Shown here: piece after piece, positions 14,787 through 19,345 of the stretch
Numbering within the stretch: the first letter of the stretch is position 1
Layout of the letters: each line of letters begins with the position of its first letter
Source of the DNA: TCS-49 sp964442515
GTDB lineage: Bacteria > Campylobacterota > Campylobacteria > Campylobacterales > Sulfurovaceae
DNA length: 19,345 bases
Assembly: GCA_964442515.1 (NCBI GenBank)
Contig: CAYUAC010000027.1
Span: forward strand, 1-19,345
Direction of reading: 5' to 3'
The notes under the pieces: model-generated
Database searches by the model: none
Told to the model about the DNA's origin: nothing
The model's input: only the letters and a program-made list of their open reading frames with translations
Position numbers and translations under genes: made by a program

Positions 14787-14839
14787 GCAATACTCCTTTA
14801 AGTAGGTAAGTATCGGCAGCCGTGGCTGAAATTTTACAA

Positions 14840-15073
14840 TTAATCTTCTTTATTAGAAGAAATATTTTTTAAAACCATTTTTACCGCCAGACGCAGCCCA
14901 AGCAGCAGCAGGTACGGCAACACTGCCCACAAAAAGGGATGGGTGTAGTTACCCATATCCGCCATCATTGAAAACCGGTTCATGGGGTCACTGAGCAAAT
15001 CGCTGTGTTGTAAAACGGCCAAAACCGCGACAACGAGTAAAAAGATGATGATCTCTTTGATTACTGCTTTCAT
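14840..15073 (-). CDS. Small two-helix membrane protein coupled to ilvD
   Basis: This 77-residue protein has two hydrophobic segments (about 5-22, IIIFLLVVAVLAVLQ, and about 48-64, FLWAVLPYLLLLGLRLAV) joined by a polar loop, LLSDPMNRFSMMADMGNYTHP, and a basic C-terminus. I do not recognise a named family. The start is ATG 15073, 5 nt after AGGAG. The ribosome-binding site overlaps the TAG stop of ilvD (15082-15084), so translation is probably coupled to ilvD. Any link to branched-chain amino-acid synthesis is by position only. Confidence 0.75.
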   Translation of the reverse strand: MKAVIKEIIIFLLVVAVLAVLQHSDLLSDPMNRFSMMADMGNYTHPFLWAVLPYLLLLGLRLAVKMVLKNISSNKED

Positions 15074-15081
15074 CACCGCTC

Positions 15082-16773
15082 CTACATATCCGATTTCAGT
15101 ATCGCGCCGCTGGCGGCGTTGGTAACCAGGCTTCTATACTGTCCCAGCCAGCGTGAATGCAGCGGCTTTTTCAGCGGTACGAAGTTTTGCCGTCTTTGCT
15201 CGATCTCTTCGTCGCTGAGCTTGGCTTCAAGCACGTAATTGTCCACATCGATAAAGATTTCATCTCCGTCTTGCACCAGGCCGATCAAGCCGCCCTCGGC
15301 CGCTTCGGGACTGACATGACCGATACTGGCCCCTCTGGTAGCACCGCTGAAGCGCCCGTCTGTAACCAGCGCGACACTGTCGCCTAAACCCATACCCATG
15401 ATCAGGCTGGTGGGACTGAGCATCTCCTGCATCCCGGGACCGCCTTTGGGCCCTTCGTAGCGGATAATGACCACGTCTCCGGCTTTGACCTTGCCGTCAA
15501 TGATTCCCGCGATCGCTTCGGGCTGCCCGTCAAAACAGACCGCTTTACCCGTAAAGGCGCGCTCACCGGTGATGCCGGCGGTTTTGATCACCGCGCCCTC
15601 TTTGGCCAGGTTACCGTACAAAATTGCCAGGCCGCCCACGGGGCTGTAGGGTTTGTCGATGGTGTGGATAATGTTTTCATCCAAAATCTTGGCGTCTTTG
15701 ATCCGCTCCCCCAGCGTTTCGCCGGTCACAGTGAGATTATCCAGATACAGGGCACTGTCTCCGCGCTTTGCCATCTCATGCATCACCGCGCTCACGCCGC
15801 CTGCTCTGTTGATATCTTCCATATGCACGGTACTCAGGCTGGGGCTGATCTTGGCGATATGGCTGACGTTTTTACTGATCTCATTGATCTTGGATTGGTC
15901 AAAATCCACGCCCGCTTCATTGGCGATTGCCAGCATATGCAGTACCGTATTGGAACTGCCGCCCATCGCCATATCCACGGCAAAGGCGTTTTTGACCGCT
16001 TTTTCATTAAGAATGTTAGTCAGTTTGTACTGTTTTTGCTTTTGCTCATCTTTGGCGATTTCACAGATGCGGCGCGCGGCTTTTCTGAAAAGTTCCTCTC
16101 TTTGGGGCGTCAGGGCTAAGATGGTGCCGTTGCCCTCAAGGGCGATGCCCATGGCTTCCATCAGCGTATTCATCGAATTGGCCGTAAACATACCGCTGCA
16201 GCTGCCCCCGCCCGGACAGGCGTTGCACTCGACCTCATAGAGTTCTTCCTCATCGATATCGCCGTGTTCGTATTTGCCCACGGCTTCAAACGCGCTGGCC
16301 AGATCGATGGGCGTACCGTCTTTTTTGTGGCCCGCTTTCATCGGCCCGCCGCTGACAAACACGGTGGGCACGTCAACACGCAGCGCGCCCATAATCATGC
16401 CCGGCACGATCTTGTCGCAGTTTGGTATCGCAATCATCGCGTCAAACTTGTGCGCATTCATCACCGTCTCAATAGAGTTTGCAATGATTTCCCTGCTTGG
16501 AAGGCTGTACAGCATCCCGTCATGGCCCATAGCGATACCGTCATCCACGCCGATGGTGTTAAACTCAAAAGGAACGCAGCCGTTTTTTCTAATCTCGTCT
16601 TTGATTATATCGCTGACTTTATCCAGGAAAAAATGCCCCGGAATCACTTCGATAAAGGAGTTGGCCACCCCGATAAAGGGTTTTTCAAAATCCTCGTCAC
16701 TCAGTCCCGTCGCCCGGAAAAGGGAGCGGTGGGGGGCTTTGTTAAACCCTTTTTTCACTTCATCGCTTCGCAC
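15082..16773 (-). CDS. ilvD: Dihydroxy-acid dehydratase
   Basis: IlvD dehydrates 2,3-dihydroxyisovalerate and 2,3-dihydroxy-3-methylvalerate to the 2-oxo acids that give valine, isoleucine and, indirectly, leucine. The 563-residue protein is full length. The N-terminal MRSDEVKKGF and GVDDGIAMGHDGM are typical. Iron-sulfur and metal residues include C119 in IPNCDKIVPGM and C192 in ACPGGGSCSGMFTANSM. The position that is cysteine in [2Fe-2S] types reads IPGH here (G46), as in E. coli, which suggests a [4Fe-4S] oxygen-sensitive enzyme. MAMGGSSNTVLH, YEGPKGGPGMQEML and TDGRFSGATRG follow. GTG 16773 is the start, 5 nt after AAGGAG; an ATG 2 nt upstream is out of frame. A minus-strand TATGAT at 16803-16808 could be the -10. 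The 77-residue membrane protein gene follows directly. Confidence 0.96.
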   Translation of the reverse strand: MRSDEVKKGFNKAPHRSLFRATGLSDEDFEKPFIGVANSFIEVIPGHFFLDKVSDIIKDEIRKNGCVPFEFNTIGVDDGIAMGHDGMLYSLPSREIIANSIETVMNAHKFDAMIAIPNCDKIVPGMIMGALRVDVPTVFVSGGPMKAGHKKDGTPIDLASAFEAVGKYEHGDIDEEELYEVECNACPGGGSCSGMFTANSMNTLMEAMGIALEGNGTILALTPQREELFRKAARRICEIAKDEQKQKQYKLTNILNEKAVKNAFAVDMAMGGSSNTVLHMLAIANEAGVDFDQSKINEISKNVSHIAKISPSLSTVHMEDINRAGGVSAVMHEMAKRGDSALYLDNLTVTGETLGERIKDAKILDENIIHTIDKPYSPVGGLAILYGNLAKEGAVIKTAGITGERAFTGKAVCFDGQPEAIAGIIDGKVKAGDVVIIRYEGPKGGPGMQEMLSPTSLIMGMGLGDSVALVTDGRFSGATRGASIGHVSPEAAEGGLIGLVQDGDEIFIDVDNYVLEAKLSDEEIEQRRQNFVPLKKPLHSRWLGQYRSLVTNAASGAILKSDM

Positions 16774-16831
16774 ATTGTCTCCTTTGTATAATTAGCAGTA
16801 CTATCATAAATAAATTTATAACAGATTATCC

Positions 16832-16859
16832 TTGCTTTTTTCATTTTTTTTGCTATAAT
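16832..16859 (+). promoter_or_regulatory. Upstream promoter candidate for tRNA-Val
   Basis: TTGCTT (16832-16837), a 16-bp spacer of T-rich sequence and TATAAT (16854-16859) form a plausible sigma-70 promoter in the divergent spacer between ilvD and the tRNA gene. Confidence 0.45.
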
Positions 16860-16886
16860 TTCACAAATTATACACAAGCTTACTAT

Positions 16887-16924
16887 AAATCAAGATTAAT
16901 TATGTTACAATTTCATCTTGATTT
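16887..16924 (+). promoter_or_regulatory. Extended -10 promoter of tRNA-Val enclosed in a 10-bp inverted repeat
   Basis: TG-T-TACAAT (16903-16911) is an extended -10 whose start site would fall about 11 nt before the tRNA. It is enclosed by a perfect 10-bp inverted repeat, AAATCAAGAT (16887-16896) and ATCTTGATTT (16915-16924), with an 18-bp spacer. The symmetry suggests an operator. In transcripts from the upstream promoter it could instead fold as a weak AU hairpin. Confidence 0.45.
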
Positions 16925-16928
16925 TCAT

Positions 16929-17003
16929 GACCGTATAGCTCAGCGGTAGAGCACTACCTTGACATGGTAGGGGTCACTGGTTCAAATCCAGTTACGGTCA
17001 CCA
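16929..17003 (+). tRNA. tRNA-Val (anticodon GAC), CCA encoded
   Basis: The cloverleaf is complete. The acceptor stem pairs GACCGTA with TACGGTC, the D arm is TAGCTCAGCGGTAGAGCA, and the anticodon stem pairs CTACC with GGTAG around the loop TTGACAT, giving anticodon GAC (valine, codons GUC and GUU). The T arm CTGG-TTCAAAT-CCAG is followed by the discriminator A and an encoded CCA end. It lies alone, 93 bp before thrS, and may be cotranscribed with it. Confidence 0.97.
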
Positions 17004-17025
17004 CGAGTTTCTTCCTTTAGATCTT

Positions 17026-17069
17026 TTGTTTATACCGGTGCAAGTTTTTACTTTTAGCGATATAAACAA
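17026..17069 (+). other. Inverted repeat in the thrS leader
   Basis: TTGTTTATA (17026-17034) and TATAAACAA (17061-17069) are perfectly complementary over 9 bp with a 26-nt spacer. The element lies between tRNA-Val and thrS and ends 16 nt before the thrS ribosome-binding site. It could be an operator or a leader fold; no known thrS control element is recognised. Confidence 0.35.
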
Positions 17070-17096
17070 GTTTAGCAATTAAAACAAGGAATTTTT

Positions 17097-18905
17097 TTGA
17101 GCGATATCATTGCATACAAAAAAGACGGACAGCTTATCGATACCCAAAGTATCACCGATACCGACAGCGCCCAACCCCTGTACTATGACAACAGCGACGA
17201 CGCGCTGGAAGTGATCCGCCACTCGTGCGCCCACCTTATGGCCCAGGCGATCAAGCAGCTGTATCCCCACGCGCAGTTTTTTGTGGGCCCGGTGGTTGAA
17301 GAGGGGTTTTATTACGATTTCAGAGCCGGCGAAACGATCAGCGACAAAGATCTCAAACAGATCGAAAAGCGCATGAAAAAGCTTTTGAACAAAGCGTACC
17401 CCATCGAAAAATACACCATCAGCAAAGAAGAAGCGATCCAGAAATTTGCCGGAGACGATCTGAAGCAGGAAGTGCTCAAAAAGATTCCCGGACCCGAGGT
17501 TTCAATCTATAAACAGGGTGAGTTTGAAGATCTCTGCCGCGGCCCGCACGTACCAAGTATCAACTACTGCAAACATTTCAAACTCACCAAAATCGCCGGG
17601 GCGTACTTAGGCGGCGATGAGAACAGTGAAATGCTCACGAGGGTGTACGGTATCGCGTTTGCTGACAAAGAAAGCCTTGATGCGCACCTGAAAATGGTCG
17701 AAGAAGCCAAAAAAAGAGACCATAGAAAACTTGGCAGTCAGATGCAGCTTTTTATGTTTGACGAAGAAAGCGGCGCGGGATTGCCTTTTTGGATGCCAAA
17801 GGGCGCAAGGCTTCGCAGCAAGTTAGAGGATATGCTCTTTAAAGCCCACAGAAAAAAAGGGTACGAACCCGTTCGTGGACCGGAAATACTTGATTCGGCG
17901 ATGTGGCAAAAAAGCGGGCACTACGCCTGCTACGGCGAAAACATGTATCTGACCACTATCGATGAGCGCGAATACGGCATCAAGCCCATGAACTGTATCG
18001 GCCATATCAAGATTTTCAAGCACGGGGTACACAGTTACCGCGATCTGCCTATGAAGTTTTTTGAATACGGCGTGGTCCACCGCCACGAAAAAAGCGGTGT
18101 GCTGCACGGATTACTTCGTGTGAGAGAGTTTACCCAGGATGATGCGCATATCTTTTGTACGCCAAGTCAAATCAAAGACAGCGTCATAGAGGTGGTCAAG
18201 TTTGTCGATACGGTCATGAAAAAGTTTGATTTTGAATACACCATGGAAGTTTCCACCAAACCCGAAAAAGCAATCGGCGAAGACGCCATCTGGGAAAGTG
18301 CCACACGGGGACTGCAGGAAGCCCTGGATGAAAACGGCCTGCCATACGGCATCGATGAGGGCGGCGGCGCGTTTTACGGACCCAAGATCGATATCAAGAT
18401 CACGGACGCTTTGGGCAGAAAGTGGCAATGTGGTACAATACAGGTAGATTTCAACCTGCCTGAGCGTTTTGCGTTGGAATTTGTGGATGAAGACGGGCAG
18501 CATAAACGCCCCGTGATGATCCACAGAGCGATTTTAGGTTCTTTTGAACGATTTATCGCTATACTAACAGAGCATTATGCGGGGGAATTTCCATTTTTCA
18601 TCGCGCCCACGCAGGTTATATTCGTACCGATCGGCGAAGCACACGCCGCGTACGCACATGATCTGCGCGAGCGTTTGACAGAGATGGGAGTTGACAGTGA
18701 AGTCTATGATAGAAACGACAGCTTGAACAAACGAATCCGCAACGCCGAAAAACAGAAGGTTCCGATGGTAGCAATTATCGGTGATCAGGAAGTTGCGGAC
18801 AAAAGCGTGGCTATCAGAGACAGACGGGCCAAAGAAAAATACGACTTAAACGAAAGTCAATTCTTTGCGCAATTAAAGGAGCAATTAGATGAGGGTAGAC
18901 TTTGA
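17097..18905 (+). CDS. thrS: Threonyl-tRNA synthetase
   Basis: ThrS charges tRNA-Thr. The 602-residue form is shorter than the roughly 640 of E. coli because the N-terminal TGS domain is reduced to about 25 residues, as in Campylobacter. The editing domain has the H42-x3-H46 pair (RHSCAHLMAQA) and C147 with H151 (EDLCRGPHVP), which clear mischarged serine. The class II catalytic core has zinc ligands C300 (PMNCIGH), H351 (DDAHIFC) and H476 (VMIHRAILGSFERF). The C-terminal anticodon-binding domain begins near 505 (APTQVIFVPIGEAH). The start is TTG at 17097, supported by AAGGA (17086-17090) 6 nt upstream and the family-like N-terminus SDIIAYK; no closer ATG or GTG exists. The last bases overlap the infC start, so the two genes form a coupled operon. 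Confidence 0.97.
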   Translation: MSDIIAYKKDGQLIDTQSITDTDSAQPLYYDNSDDALEVIRHSCAHLMAQAIKQLYPHAQFFVGPVVEEGFYYDFRAGETISDKDLKQIEKRMKKLLNKAYPIEKYTISKEEAIQKFAGDDLKQEVLKKIPGPEVSIYKQGEFEDLCRGPHVPSINYCKHFKLTKIAGAYLGGDENSEMLTRVYGIAFADKESLDAHLKMVEEAKKRDHRKLGSQMQLFMFDEESGAGLPFWMPKGARLRSKLEDMLFKAHRKKGYEPVRGPEILDSAMWQKSGHYACYGENMYLTTIDEREYGIKPMNCIGHIKIFKHGVHSYRDLPMKFFEYGVVHRHEKSGVLHGLLRVREFTQDDAHIFCTPSQIKDSVIEVVKFVDTVMKKFDFEYTMEVSTKPEKAIGEDAIWESATRGLQEALDENGLPYGIDEGGGAFYGPKIDIKITDALGRKWQCGTIQVDFNLPERFALEFVDEDGQHKRPVMIHRAILGSFERFIAILTEHYAGEFPFFIAPTQVIFVPIGEAHAAYAHDLRERLTEMGVDSEVYDRNDSLNKRIRNAEKQKVPMVAIIGDQEVADKSVAIRDRRAKEKYDLNESQFFAQLKEQLDEGRL

Positions 18906-19345
18906 ATAAAAAGAAAAAAGACGAAACAATACTCAACGAAGACATCCGGGCGAAAGAGGTTCGGTGTGTAGGCGACGACGGTCATCAGTACGGCATCATC
19001 AGCAGGAATGAAGCCCAGGATATAGCAGATGAAAAAGGCATGGATCTGGTATTGATGTCGGCAAACGCCAATCCTCCTGTTGTGAAAGTGATGGATTACG
19101 GCAAGTTTAAATACCACAAAGAAAAAAAACAGAAAGAAGCCAAGAAAAACCAGAAAAAGATTGATATCAAAGAGGTCAAACTCAGCGTCAAGATCGCTGA
19201 AAACGATATCAATTTTAAGGTAAAACAAGCCAGACAATTCCTGGAAAAAGGCAAGCACGTCAAATTCCGCGTCTTTTTAAAAGGGCGTGAGATGGGCAAC
19301 CCCGAAGCGGGCGTGGAAGTGCTTGAGCGTGTGTGGCCCATGGTT
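18902..19345 (+). CDS. infC: Translation initiation factor IF-3 (3' end outside window)
   Basis: IF-3 binds the 30S subunit, prevents 50S joining and checks the initiator tRNA and start codon. 148 codons are visible: the N-domain (LNEDIRAKEVRCVGDDGHQYGIIS, with NPPVVKVMDYGKFKYHKEK leading to the linker) and the start of the C-domain (IKEVKLSVKIAENDINFKVKQARQFLEKG, VKFRVFLKGREM). The start must be TTG at 18902: a TAG lies in frame just upstream and no ATG or GTG follows before conserved sequence. GAGG (18891-18894) is 7 nt upstream. TTG overlaps the TGA of thrS (TTGA). A non-AUG start fits the known self-control of E. coli infC through its AUU start. rpmI and rplT would be expected downstream. 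Confidence 0.95.
   Translation, partial: MNKKKKDETILNEDIRAKEVRCVGDDGHQYGIISRNEAQDIADEKGMDLVLMSANANPPVVKVMDYGKFKYHKEKKQKEAKKNQKKIDIKEVKLSVKIAENDINFKVKQARQFLEKGKHVKFRVFLKGREMGNPEAGVEVLERVWPMV

Noticed and set aside
14814..14834. CAGCC-GT-GGCTG palindrome near 14817 as a terminator
   Set aside because: The stem would have a 2-nt loop and no run of T after it on the minus strand where the small membrane gene ends.
17004..17096. T-box riboswitch before thrS
   Set aside because: No T-box consensus, specifier loop or terminator/antiterminator pair is visible, and such elements are rare outside Gram-positive bacteria.
1..19345. CRISPR array, rRNA, prophage or transposase gene
   Set aside because: No spaced direct-repeat array, rRNA core sequence, integrase or transposase motif was seen in either strand.

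Overview
The window looks like a chromosomal segment of a free-living member of the Campylobacterota (the former Epsilonproteobacteria), perhaps a relative of Sulfurimonas, Sulfurovum or Sulfuricurvum; the genus cannot be settled from sequence alone. The evidence is the run lspA-glmM-rpsT-prfA, which I recall as the order in Helicobacter pylori; a short threonyl-tRNA synthetase of about 602 residues; an IlvD very like that of Campylobacter; and an HQWKQPL-type histidine kinase. The sequence is a draft. Two runs of N lie in genes and both are flanked by duplicated contig ends, so they look like scaffolding artefacts.

Bases 1-6303 are an accessory surface-adhesin and signalling island. On the minus strand lies the N-terminal part of a filamentous-haemagglutinin-like two-partner-secretion exoprotein, whose 3' end is outside the window. 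Upstream of it, also on the minus strand, is a 477-residue receiver protein with a degenerate second receiver at its C-terminus. Divergent from that gene is an OmpR/PhoB-type response regulator. Tail-to-tail with the regulator is a sensor kinase with two periplasmic solute-binding (Venus flytrap) domains, broken by an assembly gap. The promoter of the adhesin and the divergent promoter region of the regulator share a duplicated control element of about 44 bp. All three promoters read AGAGARA, 9 bp, TACAAT. Two perfect AGAGAGA repeats at 11-bp pitch have the geometry expected for a PhoB/OmpR-type protein. The likely story is a kinase-regulator system that controls its own regulator gene, the accessory receiver protein and the adhesin. 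It resembles in architecture the BvgAS-FhaB system of Bordetella but is built from different parts.

Bases 6304-8260 hold a PLP-dependent class I/II aminotransferase with a clear sigma-70 promoter and a lone AT-rich Uma2-family nuclease gene. Bases 8262-11727 are core genes: lspA and glmM on the minus strand, and rpsT and prfA divergent on the plus strand. Bases 11833-15076 hold a FIST-GGDEF-EAL cyclic-di-GMP protein, a TM2 membrane protein with an OB-like N-terminus, and a small two-helix membrane protein coupled to ilvD. Bases 15082-19345 hold ilvD on the minus strand, tRNA-Val(GAC), thrS and the start of infC. Both thrS and infC use TTG starts, and the infC start overlaps the thrS stop codon.
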